Below, piece after piece: positions 54,096 through 63,079 of a DNA stretch of 64,000 bases. Both the position numbers and the translations under genes were made by a program. Every line of letters starts with the position of its first letter. Within the stretch, counting starts at the first letter, position 1. A model generated the notes under the pieces. The model saw only the letters and a program-made list of their open reading frames with translations, was not told where the DNA came from and made no database searches. Origin of the DNA: CAMPJM01 sp964440915 (GTDB lineage: Bacteria > Bacteroidota > Bacteroidia > Cytophagales > Cyclobacteriaceae); NCBI GenBank assembly GCA_964440915.1, contig CAYTTV010000003.1, positions 34,550 through 98,549 on the forward strand, given 5' to 3'.

Positions 54096-55406
54096 ATGAA
54101 TGTAAGATCGATATTCTTTTTATGTTTGATTGCAGGCCTTTTTTTATTGCGACCTGCACAAGCACAAGATGGTTGGAAATGGCCAGAGGATAAACAAACA
54201 GCAACTACAAAAAATGCATTGTACACGGATGCGCTAAGGGCTGATAACTTTAGAGCAGCAGCCGATCATTTACATTGGTTGCTTATAAACGCCCCCGATC
54301 TTAATTCTTCCATATATATAAATGGAGCCAAGATCTACGAAGGGCTTGCCAATAAAGAAAAGGATGCCAAGCAAAAAGTGGTTTATATGGACTCTGCACT
54401 AGTCATGTACGACCTACGTATAGAGCATTTTAATGAAGAAGCAGATGTTATCAATAGGAAAGCATATGAGGCCTATAAGTTTTATAGAGATAATAGCAGT
54501 AAGTATCCTGAGATGTTGGCAATGTTCCAGAGAGCATTTGAACTGAATGGTGATAACGTAATGAATGTGAATACCATCGCATATATGGATGTCTTAAGAA
54601 GGGCTAAACTTTCTGGAGGTACTATGACCGACGATGAAATCCTCGAAATATACGATCAGATAAGCACCATTATTGACAATAAGATGGCCAAGGCAAATGA
54701 AAGCACTATGGCTAGTTTACAAGGTTATAAAGACAAGATCGATGCCATGCTGGTGGAGGTTGTTACTGTAGATTGCCCATTCATTGAAAACAAATTGGGG
54801 CAACAATTGAAGGCGAACCCTAATGATGTGAGGATAGCTAAAAAGATCATTTCACTTTCTTTAGCCGCCAAGTGTACCGATAGCCCATTATTTATGGAAG
54901 CAGCAACGGTTGTGCACACAAATGAGCCTAACTATTCGATTGCTTTAGTAATCGCAAAAAGAGCAAAGATCGATGGCAAATTTGATGTTGCCTCCAAATA
55001 TTTTGAAGAAGCATTGTCTCTTACCAATAAGAACACTGATAAAGCGGATATCTATTTGGAACTAGCAGACTTGGCTTATAGAAGAGGTCAAAATAGCACG
55101 GCGAGAGATTATGCATTAAGAGCGGTGTCTACAGATGGCAACAAAACTGATGCATATACTTTCATAGGAGATCTATACTTTAGGAGTTTTGATCAATGCA
55201 AAGGCGGAGAAAATATTGTACAAGATAGGGCCGTTTTTCTTGCAGCCTATGAAATGTACAGAAGAGGCGGCGACACCTCAAGAATGGCCAATGCTAAGGC
55301 GCAGTTTCCTTCTGCGGAAGAAATATTTACCTACAATATGGAAGTAGGACAACAAATAAAGGTTGGTTGCTGGATCAATGAAACAGTTACTATCCAAAGG
55401 AGATAA
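54096..55406 (+). CDS. TPR-containing exported protein
   Basis: This 436-residue protein has a signal peptide (residues 1-23, ending AQAQ). Several helix-turn-helix tetratricopeptide-like repeats run through about 45-160 and 260-395; clear ones are YTDALRADNFRAAADHLHWLL, NYSIALVIAKRAKIDGKFDVASKYFEEAL and ADIYLELADLAYRRG. It is probably periplasmic or on the outer membrane's inner face. The neighbouring outer-membrane protein and lptC suggest an assembly or scaffold role, but this is inference. A terminator follows. Confidence 0.82.
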   Translation: MNVRSIFFLCLIAGLFLLRPAQAQDGWKWPEDKQTATTKNALYTDALRADNFRAAADHLHWLLINAPDLNSSIYINGAKIYEGLANKEKDAKQKVVYMDSALVMYDLRIEHFNEEADVINRKAYEAYKFYRDNSSKYPEMLAMFQRAFELNGDNVMNVNTIAYMDVLRRAKLSGGTMTDDEILEIYDQISTIIDNKMAKANESTMASLQGYKDKIDAMLVEVVTVDCPFIENKLGQQLKANPNDVRIAKKIISLSLAAKCTDSPLFMEAATVVHTNEPNYSIALVIAKRAKIDGKFDVASKYFEEALSLTNKNTDKADIYLELADLAYRRGQNSTARDYALRAVSTDGNKTDAYTFIGDLYFRSFDQCKGGENIVQDRAVFLAAYEMYRRGGDTSRMANAKAQFPSAEEIFTYNMEVGQQIKVGCWINETVTIQRR

Positions 55407-55433
55407 GGTGATTAGAATATTTTAACATATTAG

Positions 55434-55466
55434 GCGGTCAATACATAAGGGATTGACCGCTTTTTT
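55434..55466 (+). terminator. Intrinsic terminator between the TPR gene and lptC
   Basis: A 9-bp perfect stem GCGGTCAAT/ATTGACCGC is followed by six T. The lptC ATG is 15 bp later, so it may act as an attenuator within the operon. Confidence 0.82.
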
Positions 55467-55480
55467 CCGTTATACTTGGT

Positions 55481-56023
55481 ATGGAAAGGATTGGAAATTG
55501 GTACAATGCAGGGGTAGTGGTTGCAATGATTCTGCTATGTCAGGCATGTGGACAGGAAAGCGACCCCAATGCCATACAACCTTACGATGGGCCGCTAATG
55601 GAAATCATGAACATGGAAACGCTCTATAGTGACTCTGCCGTAGTTCGGGTGAGAGTCCAAGCAGCTAGGCAGTTGGAGTATGAAGATGGCAACAGTGAAT
55701 TTCCCGATGGCATCTACATTGAGTTTTTTGATACGGATGGAAAAATTTCCTCAACATTGAAGGCAGATAAAGGATATTTTAACCAAAAGGAAAAGTTGTA
55801 TACAGGAACTGGAGATGTAGAGGTGAACAGTTATGAAAAGGATCAAAAGCTGAACACTGAAGAACTGCATTGGAAGCAAGACAAGGCTGAGATTTATACA
55901 GATAAGTTTGTTCGGATAGAAACCGCAGATGAAATCCTTATGGGAGAGGGACTGACAGCAAGTCAAGACTTCTCTAGTTACAGAATACTGAAACCAACAG
56001 GTGAGTTGGGTATATCACAATAA
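55481..56023 (+). CDS. lptC: LptC-family LPS export lipoprotein
   Basis: This 180-residue protein resembles LptC, which passes LPS from LptBFG to LptA. A lipobox is visible: ILLCQAC near residue 22, so it is a lipoprotein and not an inner-membrane-anchored protein as in E. coli. The beta-rich body carries the LptC pattern of short strands: IYIEFFDTDGKISSTLKADKGYF, LYTGTGDVEV and TEELHWKQDKAEIYTDKFVRI. Its partners are not in the window. The next frame starts 2 bp after the stop. Confidence 0.85.
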   Translation: MERIGNWYNAGVVVAMILLCQACGQESDPNAIQPYDGPLMEIMNMETLYSDSAVVRVRVQAARQLEYEDGNSEFPDGIYIEFFDTDGKISSTLKADKGYFNQKEKLYTGTGDVEVNSYEKDQKLNTEELHWKQDKAEIYTDKFVRIETADEILMGEGLTASQDFSSYRILKPTGELGISQ

Positions 56024-56025
56024 TA

Positions 56026-56229
56026 TTGACAATTAAGGACACAATCATATTTTCATTGGCAATCGCCTTTTTTATAATAGGCCTGCACCAATCCTTGACA
56101 GTGGGATTCGAACTTTCCTATTGGTTATTCATGCTTTCTATTGGTCTCTTGCTCTGGCATAATATGAGAAAGAGACGTAGGCAGGATGGCAATAACTCGA
56201 AACGTTCTGATAAAAAGCCTAAGAAATGA
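56026..56229 (+). CDS. Small two-helix membrane protein of unknown function
   Basis: This 67-residue product begins at a TTG at 56026, 2 bp after the lptC stop. It has two hydrophobic helices (about 8-24 and 31-46) and a Lys/Arg-rich tail (MRKRRRQDGNNSKRSDKKPKK). The close spacing and the typical 'positive-inside' tail support a real gene. In related genomes I would expect a CorC/hemolysin gene near here; none is present. Confidence 0.55.
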   Translation: MTIKDTIIFSLAIAFFIIGLHQSLTVGFELSYWLFMLSIGLLLWHNMRKRRRQDGNNSKRSDKKPKK

Positions 56230-56513
56230 TGGGTCCAAAAGTTTATATGTTTTCTTTTCAGCTTTCTTTCAAATAGGATTTCATGAATATCCATTGGCGG
56301 CTCCTGCTAAGATCTCTAAAGATAAAATCGATATCGAACACTTATTAGGAGAACCTGTGTACACCATCCCTGTAAACGTTTAGTAAAAATGCAGCGATCT
56401 GAAAGCCGTACATCATATAAGGAGAAGAAAGCCTAATTCTTTCAGGATAAGGCAGGAATAATTTTGAATTTAAGCATTATTGTAATTATTTTGCGGGTCT
56501 AAATTTTAAATAA

Positions 56514-58622
56514 ATGGCATTAATTAATACTCTTAGAGAAAGAGCAGGTAAAGTTCTGGTAATAGCCGTAGGGTTGGCGATCGTCTCTTTTATTTTGGCA
56601 GACTTAATGGGGCCAAACTCCATGCTCTTTGGAGGTAACAACAACCAAGTGGGGGAGATTGCGGGAACGAAAATCACCTATGAGGATTTTCAAAGGAGGA
56701 TTGAGGATATGAAAAACAATTATATGCTCAATACAGGTCGAAATCCATCGGACGCTGAAATGATTTCTATAAGACAGCAAGCATGGGAGCTGCTAATAGT
56801 AGATATTGCCTTTGAAGAGGAATACGAGAAACTTGGAATTACCGTGAGCGATGAAGAAAAGATTGACATGGTACAAGGAAATAATATTCACCCAGACCTG
56901 GTAAGGGCCTTTACCAATCCCGAAACTGGAGAATTTGACAAGGGTCAGATATTGAACTTTCTTCGAAACTTCTCTCAATTGCCTCCGCAAAACCAATATC
57001 AGTGGGCGCAAATGGAGCAGAATATTTATCAGGCAAGAAAGAGACTGAAGTACGATAACTTGTTTTTAGCCAGCAACTTCATCACTGATGCAGAGGCGAT
57101 ACAACAATATAAAGCAGAGAATAACACTGCAGATGTCGAATACTTGTACGTTCCTTTTTATTCAGTAAGTGACTCTAGTGTGACCGTATCCGATAAGGAA
57201 TTACAACGATACCTAGATAACAACAAAGCACTATATCAAGTAGAGGAAAGCAGAAATGTTTCCTATGTTGCCATATCAATCGCTCCTTCGGCTGAAGATA
57301 CCGCATATTATAAAAATGAGTTGGAGCGATTGGCGAATGAGTTTGAAGCTGTTGAAGCAGACTCATCTTTTGCTAGGTTAAATTCTGATTTCGGTCAACC
57401 ATATAGAACATACAAACCGGACCAGTTGCCTCAAGCCCTAAGTGAGCTGTATCAAGATTTAGAAGAGGGACAGGTGGTAGGGCCATTGTTAGAAGATGGT
57501 GCATACTCTTTGTATAAAGTTTCAAAGATTCTTGAAGACACGGTTACATCTGCCCGCGCACGCCACATCTTATTTAAGGCTGATGAAGGAAACGACGAAG
57601 CAAGAAGAGAGGCAAGGCAAAAGGCACAAGAAGTTCTGAGGGAATTGCAGCAAGGGGCTGATTTTGCCGAACTGGCCAGAACTAGAAGTGAGGATGGCTC
57701 ATCTGCCAATGGAGGAGATTTGGGCTGGTTTACAAAAGGTAGAATGGTGGAGCCATTTGAAAATGCTGTTTTTGGTGCTAAGGACGCTGGCTTAATCAAT
57801 AGAGTGATAGAAACGCAATTCGGATATCACGTTATCGACGTTACTGCTCCTGAAACAAATGCTGCTTTTAAAGTGGCCGCAATCCATAGAGAGATTGGTG
57901 CAAGTAACGAAACCAGAGATGCCGCATTCCGAAGAGCCGACTACTTTGCCGGGGTATCTTCCAATGTGAAGGAATTTCATGAAAATGCTAAGGAAGAATC
58001 TTTAGTAGTAATGGAAGCCAATAATATAGATGCTAGTGCCCGCAGAATAGGAAGTCTTGTAGATGCCAGGGAGGTCGTAAGATGGTTGTTCAATGATGCT
58101 TCAATCGGTAAAGTATCAGAGGTGTTCGAGCTTGAAGAGGCTTATGTTGTAGCAGTCATGACAGGTAAAATTGACAAAGGAACAGCACCATTAGAATCTG
58201 TTAGAGATGAAATTACAGTGAAGGTGAAAAATGAGAAAAAGGGGAATATTATTACTAATAAACTTCAAGGTCTTTCAGGTTCGCTTAATGAGATAGCCAC
58301 TGCTTATGGTGATGATGCACATGTTTACACTACATCTGACCTCAGGTTGAACAGTAATTCGTTGCCCAATGTGGGTTTTGCTCCCAAAGTAGTGGGAACG
58401 GCCTTTGGCTTGGAAGCAGGCCAGACTTCAGGTCCTATCTTTGCAGAAAATGGAGTGGTTATCATAAAAACCAATGCTATTACTGAAGCAGGTGAATTAG
58501 GCGATTATTCTGCCTATAAGAACAGACTGCAACAGACAGCAGACAATAGGGCCTCTTTTGAAATCTCATCTGCTATAAAGAAGTTTGCTGATATAAAAGA
58601 TACACGATATAAATTTTATTAA
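56514..58622 (+). CDS. ppiD: PpiD-like peptidyl-prolyl cis-trans isomerase / periplasmic chaperone
   Basis: This 702-residue protein has an N-terminal membrane anchor (about 12-30, VLVIAVGLAIVSFILADL) and a SurA-N-like domain (about 40-190). A parvulin (PpiC) domain (about 340-445) has ARARHILFK, DFAELARTRSEDGSSANGGDLGWF and FGYHVIDV. A C-terminal region (450-700) with a second chaperone-like part follows. PpiD-type proteins help fold outer-membrane and secreted proteins. Its position after lptC fits that role. A clear terminator follows. Confidence 0.9.
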   Translation: MALINTLRERAGKVLVIAVGLAIVSFILADLMGPNSMLFGGNNNQVGEIAGTKITYEDFQRRIEDMKNNYMLNTGRNPSDAEMISIRQQAWELLIVDIAFEEEYEKLGITVSDEEKIDMVQGNNIHPDLVRAFTNPETGEFDKGQILNFLRNFSQLPPQNQYQWAQMEQNIYQARKRLKYDNLFLASNFITDAEAIQQYKAENNTADVEYLYVPFYSVSDSSVTVSDKELQRYLDNNKALYQVEESRNVSYVAISIAPSAEDTAYYKNELERLANEFEAVEADSSFARLNSDFGQPYRTYKPDQLPQALSELYQDLEEGQVVGPLLEDGAYSLYKVSKILEDTVTSARARHILFKADEGNDEARREARQKAQEVLRELQQGADFAELARTRSEDGSSANGGDLGWFTKGRMVEPFENAVFGAKDAGLINRVIETQFGYHVIDVTAPETNAAFKVAAIHREIGASNETRDAAFRRADYFAGVSSNVKEFHENAKEESLVVMEANNIDASARRIGSLVDAREVVRWLFNDASIGKVSEVFELEEAYVVAVMTGKIDKGTAPLESVRDEITVKVKNEKKGNIITNKLQGLSGSLNEIATAYGDDAHVYTTSDLRLNSNSLPNVGFAPKVVGTAFGLEAGQTSGPIFAENGVVIIKTNAITEAGELGDYSAYKNRLQQTADNRASFEISSAIKKFADIKDTRYKFY

Positions 58623-58667
58623 TGTATTAAGACTTGTGTCGTTTTATATTTTAAAAGATGCTTCGGG

Positions 58668-58702
58668 AATTCCTACGGTGAAAGCTGTAGGAATTTTTTT
58701 TA
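58668..58702 (+). terminator. Intrinsic terminator of the ppiD gene
   Basis: A 9-bp perfect stem AATTCCTAC/GTAGGAATT is followed by eight T. It is 46 bp downstream of the stop at 58622. Confidence 0.93.
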
Positions 58703-59058
58703 ATATGCCGTCCATGCATGGTCGGAAAAGGTTGCCCTGAGAAGTCAGCCGAAGCCATAGTACAGGAAGAATGACATTATCCTGGAAGGGCTGAACCTTA
58801 AAAAGTGGGAGTAAATGGATGTTGCCAAATGAAAGGTAGAAAGCATGAAATATCTAATGATACCTAGTGGCTAAATGGTAGGGCAGTACCCAAAGGCTAT
58901 GCAGGAGGGCAGATTCTTATGTGGATAACTGAAAACAATCCCACAAACAACAACCTACCAACAGGTGAATGTTGTAATTAAGGAACCCACGTGCCTGGGC
59001 GGTATGTACGGTGGTGTGGGAGGTCGGAACAGGAGATAATTCTGTCTTCCTGCCCGAT
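58703..59058 (+). mobile_element. Degraded group II intron (3' part, no reverse transcriptase)
   Basis: The 3' portion near 59008-59058 has the domain V/VI signature: GTACGGTGGTGTGGGAGGTCGG at 59006-59027, then a hairpin with CAGGA/TCCTG arms and the terminal CCCGAT at 59053-59058. Upstream, GAGAAGTCAGCCGAAGCCATAGTAC (58740-58764) and GAAGGGCTGAACC (58786-58798) are like the segment found just before the intron-encoded protein in many bacterial group II introns. No reverse-transcriptase frame exists, and the 5' end (GTGYG) and domain I are not visible, so it is a remnant. It follows the ppiD terminator directly. The identification is from memory of intron sequences and has not been checked by covariance search. 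Confidence 0.55.
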
Positions 59059-59138
59059 TATAACATAAAATCATTGCTTTATTATTGGGTTTTAAGCAAC
59101 CGAAGGCTCTTTAGCTAAATGATCATGGAACTTTAGCA

Positions 59139-59193
59139 ATAATTAAATGTTGAGAAATCAGAGACGAACTTCAGCCTGTAGCATTTGAGCACA
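59139..59193 (+). repeat. 55-bp direct repeat, left of the gap
   Basis: This is identical to 59294-59348, the copy just after the N-run. Its equality in length with a common de Bruijn k-mer size (55) suggests the two contig ends share a k-mer, an assembly effect and not a biological repeat. Confidence 0.85.
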
Positions 59194-59293
59194 NNNNNNN
59201 NNNNNNNNNNNNNNNNNNNNNNNNNNNNNNNNNNNNNNNNNNNNNNNNNNNNNNNNNNNNNNNNNNNNNNNNNNNNNNNNNNNNNNNNNNNNN
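59194..59293. other. Assembly gap of 100 N
   Basis: There are exactly one hundred unknown bases. The round number marks a scaffolding gap, not measured sequence. The flanks are identical 55-mers. Confidence 0.98.
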
Positions 59294-59348
59294 ATAATTA
59301 AATGTTGAGAAATCAGAGACGAACTTCAGCCTGTAGCATTTGAGCACA
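59294..59348 (+). repeat. 55-bp direct repeat, right of the gap
   Basis: Second copy of the 55-mer at 59139-59193. It is followed by about 170 bp of leader to the DUF493 gene. This leader holds the -7-like box TACCTTTG at 59406-59413. Confidence 0.85.
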
Positions 59349-59518
59349 GGGTGGGAGAATTAAGAAAGAGACTTCTATTATAAAGGCTGGATTGGAAAGA
59401 ATAATTACCTTTGTAAAGAATTATAAAATTTTATGGATAGCTGTCCAATAGGTAATTTGAAACTAGAATACGTATTGGCTTTGTTGCAAACAATTATTAA
59501 ATACTTAAGAATAGTACT

Positions 59519-59785
59519 ATGAAGAGTAGTATATCAAGAGAGCAGTTTAAGGAACAGTTAGATAACGAATATAGTTGGCCAGCTTTATACATGTTTAAGT
59601 TTATAGTGGCGAATGGACAGGAAGAAGAGGTTAAGGCACTATTTCCTTATAATGAATTAACAAGCAAAAGCTCAAAGAATGGGAAGTATATAAGCATTAC
59701 TGCACAAGTCATGATGAACTCGAGCGAAGCCATTGTGCAGATATACGAAAAGGCATATGCAATTGAAGGGATAATTTCTTTATAG
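59519..59785 (+). CDS. DUF493 (YbeD-like) protein
   Basis: This 88-residue protein matches the DUF493 family of small ferredoxin-fold proteins. It has WPALYMFKFIVANGQEEEVKALF, SKNGKYISITAQVMMNSSEAIVQIYEKA and the final hydrophobic IEGIISL. The E. coli relative YbeD is of unknown function, near lipoate synthesis. Here the neighbours are a convergent TerB-like gene and an upstream assembly gap. The promoter box noted at 59406-59413 may serve it. Confidence 0.85.
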   Translation: MKSSISREQFKEQLDNEYSWPALYMFKFIVANGQEEEVKALFPYNELTSKSSKNGKYISITAQVMMNSSEAIVQIYEKAYAIEGIISL

Positions 59786-59793
59786 GAGTAGGG

Positions 59794-60234
59794 CTATATT
59801 GCTAGGCTCGATTCTAATAAAGAACTTAGCTCTTTTCTAACCTGTGTTTTATCAATACCATCATGAGGTGCCGTAACAATTGCCTTAAGCAAATCGCCTA
59901 CTATATGAGGCTTGAAACCTAGCTTCTCGGCATATTTCATTGTTACTTCAAGTTCCACATCTTCTACAATCCCATCCAGATAGATCATGTATACAATATC
60001 ATAAACATGCTCAATGGCCTCCATCTGATTCTTTGGAGCTTCGTATTGAATCGCATCTGGCTTGTTTAGTATAAAATGAAGCTCGTCTCTGCTTATGCCG
60101 AGCTGTACACCCCACTTAAAGATACAGTCTAACATTTGATTGTTAATGGACTCCAGATTAAGGAATAGTGCAAAAATGTTGAAGAAACTTTTCCTGACAG
60201 AATTGTATTCGTCTTTGTTAAGTGCTAAATCCAT
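59794..60234 (-). CDS. TerB-like helical protein
   Basis: This 146-residue cytoplasmic all-helical protein resembles the TerB (tellurite resistance) fold. It has an EAIEHVYDIVYMIYLDGIVEDVELEVTMKYAEKLGF segment (about 70-105) with the acidic DG-x-x-x-x-E pattern, typical of TerB metal-binding helices. The TerB-like part of the ABC fusion at 3399 is a second copy of the theme in this window. Function is unknown. It converges with the DUF493 gene, 8 bp between stops. Confidence 0.65.
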   Translation of the reverse strand: MDLALNKDEYNSVRKSFFNIFALFLNLESINNQMLDCIFKWGVQLGISRDELHFILNKPDAIQYEAPKNQMEAIEHVYDIVYMIYLDGIVEDVELEVTMKYAEKLGFKPHIVGDLLKAIVTAPHDGIDKTQVRKELSSLLESSLAI

Positions 60235-60455
60235 GAACGGTTAATATTTATAGTGAAAAAGTAATTGTAAAGGTATAGAAACAATTCTATAATATCAATA
60301 TAATTCAATTATTTATTCAACTAATATAAGAAAGCAGGCCATAGCTTTATTAATCAGATAAAACAATAGTAAACAACTATGTAATAAATTGCGTTGAAAA
60401 GGAGAATAACGGTGAAATTAATAGCTTTTCCCCTCAATTAATTAAAGTGCTCATG

Positions 60456-60692
60456 ATGTTTAGAGAAGAAAATAACAAATTGAAAGGAGTATTTGAGTTT
60501 GAGAGTTTTGTGGATGCATTTTCATTCATGACCAAAGTAGCCCTTGTGGCTGAGAAAATGGACCATCATCCTACTTGGACCAATACTTATAATAAGGTTA
60601 CTATTGAGCTCACTACGCATGACAAAGGAGATGTGGTTACCGAAAAGGACAGAAAGTTGGCTCAAGAGATAGAAGCTATATACAAGGTTTAA
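60456..60692 (+). CDS. Pterin-4a-carbinolamine dehydratase-like protein
   Basis: This is about 78 residues from Met at 60456 (MFREENNKLK); three extra upstream codons are possible. The signature MDHHPTW near residue 35-41 has the two adjacent His residues of PCD/DCoH, and the beta-sheet core has FSFMTKVALVAEKM and YNKVTIELTTHD. Full-length PCDs are about 100 residues, so this is the short form common in Bacteroidota. No phenylalanine hydroxylase gene is adjacent, so another pterin role is possible. Confidence 0.85.
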   Translation: MFREENNKLKGVFEFESFVDAFSFMTKVALVAEKMDHHPTWTNTYNKVTIELTTHDKGDVVTEKDRKLAQEIEAIYKV

Positions 60693-60768
60693 AGTGCCAA
60701 ATATCATTAATATCTGCCTTGCTTTCGATATATTTGCATGAATACCTTGGTTTCTGAAAGTATTATGC

Positions 60769-61449
60769 ATGCAAGCTGACACTCAACTTTATCTTGTCCC
60801 TACGCCCATTGGCAATTTGGAAGACATTACTTTCAGGGCTGTTAAAATACTCAACAGTGTCGATGCTATTCTTTCAGAAGACACCCGGAAGTCACAAATT
60901 TTGCTCAAGCACTACCAAATCACCAAGCCGCTGCAAAGTTACCATGCTTATAACGAGCACCAACAGTTGATGACGTTGGTGGCGCGCCTACAATCGGGAG
61001 AGAAGATGGCTTTGATTACCGATGCAGGAACCCCAGCTATTTCAGATCCTGGCTACCTTTTGACGAGAGAGGCCTTGAAAGCAGGCATAAAGGTGGAATG
61101 TTTGCCCGGAGCCACCGCTTTTGTTCCAGCGCTGGTCAAATCTGGACTGCCAGCTGATAAGTTTGTGTTCGAAGGATTCTTGCCGCATAAGAAAGGAAGG
61201 AAAACAAGGCTTGAACAACTCTCGGAGGAAGACAGAACAATGATTTTTTATGAGTCTCCTTATCGACTGATGAAAGCTTTAGAGCAGTTCTCGATCTATT
61301 TCGGAGCTGATAGAGAAGCTTCTGTTTCTAGGGAATTAACCAAGATATACGAAGAGACCGTAAATGGGACTTTGCAAGAACTGATCAATTATTATTCACA
61401 GAATACTATAAAAGGAGAAATTGTTATTGTTGTCGCAGGTAAAAAATAA
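60769..61449 (+). CDS. rsmI: 16S rRNA (cytidine1402-2'-O)-methyltransferase
   Basis: This 226-residue tetrapyrrole-methylase-fold SAM enzyme modifies C1402 in the decoding centre. It shows YLVPTPIGNLEDITFRA near residue 8, SEDTRKS near 36, LITDAGTPAISDPGY near 83 and LPGATAFVPALVKSGL near 112. Its length is near the minimal RsmI core (about 220 residues). Its 3' end overlaps the start of lnt by up to 29 bp. Confidence 0.95.
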   Translation: MQADTQLYLVPTPIGNLEDITFRAVKILNSVDAILSEDTRKSQILLKHYQITKPLQSYHAYNEHQQLMTLVARLQSGEKMALITDAGTPAISDPGYLLTREALKAGIKVECLPGATAFVPALVKSGLPADKFVFEGFLPHKKGRKTRLEQLSEEDRTMIFYESPYRLMKALEQFSIYFGADREASVSRELTKIYEETVNGTLQELINYYSQNTIKGEIVIVVAGKK

Positions 61450-63052
61450 GGCTTATTACTTATGGTTGCTCACATTGTTGGGTGGACTGTTGCTTTGGCT
61501 GGGCTGGCCCGTAAAGCCATTTGCCATTTTGCTGTTTGTTGGAATGGTGCCCCTGTTAGCGATCGAAGATCATCTTCATAAGGGTCAAATTCCTAAATCT
61601 GGGAGGAAATTTCTCCTTCATACTTATCTTACTTTCCTCATATGGAATCTTGGTACTACTTGGTGGGTAGTTTATGCTTCACCCATAGGAGCCATATTCA
61701 TGCTGTTAGCCAATGCATTTCTTATGAGCATTCCGATGTTACTCTTTAGGTTCACCAAAAGGGTAGCAGGAAATGCCTGGGGGTATTTTTCTCTCCCGCT
61801 ATATTGGATGGGCTTTGAACACATCCACTTAAGTTGGGATTTGTCATGGCCTTGGCTCACATTAGGAAATGGATTTGCCATGTTTCCTGAGTGGATTCAA
61901 TGGTATGAGTTTACAGGAGTTTTTGGAGGGACATTGTGGATTTGGTTGGTCAATCTTTTGTTCTTCTTTGGTATTTTTAAAGGTAACACTAGTAATAGCC
62001 CCATCCATTTTTCAAAACGTTATCTAATTTATGGGATCTTGCTCATTGCTTTTCCTATTGCTATATCCTATTATCAATATTATTCCTATGATGAGAAGGG
62101 AGAGCAAGTAGAAGTAGTGGTGATGCAGCCCAACATAGATCCCTATACCGAAAAATTTATAGGAACAGATAATTTTATTCCTTTTGATGAGCAATTAGAT
62201 CGTTTCTTTCAGTTGTCAGCTCAGAAAATCACTCCTTCCACGGATTTTCTAGTATGGCCCGAAACTGCGATAGATTATCAGTTTAGAGAGGAACGTATTA
62301 ATGACTACCCGCTTTTCAATAGGATTCGCCAATTTAAAGACCAGTATCCGAATCTATCCTTACTTTCAGGATTGGTTAGTTATACAGTGTATGAAAACGA
62401 AAACGACCACCTTCCCACTACCCGATATGATAATCAACTTGGACATTTTGATATGTTCAATGCGGCTATGTTTCTTAGTAGTGATACTGTATCATTTTTC
62501 CATAAGTCCAAGCTCGTTCCTGGAGTGGAAGTAATGCCCTATCCTCAGGTTTTTGGGTTTATTTCTGATCTTCTTTTTGACCTGGGGGGCACTTCAGGAG
62601 GGTATGGTAAACAAAAAGAAAAAACAGTTTTCTTTAATGAACGTGAAACAGGCATAGCGCCTTCTATTTGCTATGAGTCTATTTATGGCGACTATATGAG
62701 ACAGTTTGTGCTAAATGGTGCAAATTTTATCTTCATTATCACCAATGATGGTTGGTGGTGGAAGTCAGAAGGATATAAACAGCATCTTCATTATGCTGTT
62801 TTGAGGGCCATCGAAACTAGAAGAAGCATAGCAAGATCTGCTAATACAGGCGTCTCCTGCTTTATCAATCAAAAAGGAGAGATCATTCAGCCTACCGAAT
62901 TTTGGGAGCAGGATGTAATTGCTGGAAGCATAAGGTCCAATGATAAAATAACCTTTTATACCCAACATGGCGATTATTTGGCGAGAACGGCCTCATGGTT
63001 AGCTGTTTTGGTTTTTTTGGCCGCAATTGTTAAACGCAGAGTAATGCGATAA
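61421..63052 (+). CDS. lnt: Apolipoprotein N-acyltransferase
   Basis: This 543-residue inner-membrane enzyme adds the third acyl chain to lipoproteins. About six N-terminal helices (to about 215) precede a nitrilase-like domain. The catalytic triad is visible: Glu in WPETAIDY near residue 285, Lys in HKSKLVPGVEV near 361 and Cys in SICYESIYG near 418. The start is a TTG, either at 61421 or at 61427/61430. AAAGGAG directly precedes 61421, so the later TTG codons have better spacing. The many lipoproteins in this window fit its role. Confidence 0.92.
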   Translation: MLLLSQVKNKAYYLWLLTLLGGLLLWLGWPVKPFAILLFVGMVPLLAIEDHLHKGQIPKSGRKFLLHTYLTFLIWNLGTTWWVVYASPIGAIFMLLANAFLMSIPMLLFRFTKRVAGNAWGYFSLPLYWMGFEHIHLSWDLSWPWLTLGNGFAMFPEWIQWYEFTGVFGGTLWIWLVNLLFFFGIFKGNTSNSPIHFSKRYLIYGILLIAFPIAISYYQYYSYDEKGEQVEVVVMQPNIDPYTEKFIGTDNFIPFDEQLDRFFQLSAQKITPSTDFLVWPETAIDYQFREERINDYPLFNRIRQFKDQYPNLSLLSGLVSYTVYENENDHLPTTRYDNQLGHFDMFNAAMFLSSDTVSFFHKSKLVPGVEVMPYPQVFGFISDLLFDLGGTSGGYGKQKEKTVFFNERETGIAPSICYESIYGDYMRQFVLNGANFIFIITNDGWWWKSEGYKQHLHYAVLRAIETRRSIARSANTGVSCFINQKGEIIQPTEFWEQDVIAGSIRSNDKITFYTQHGDYLARTASWLAVLVFLAAIVKRRVMR

Positions 63053-63079
63053 TAGGAAAGGTATACAGAGAGAATAGAT

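Noticed and set aside
56186..56383. 65-codon frame after the small membrane protein
   Set aside because: It starts inside the previous gene in another frame, with no ribosome site or motif. It remains possible but unsupported.
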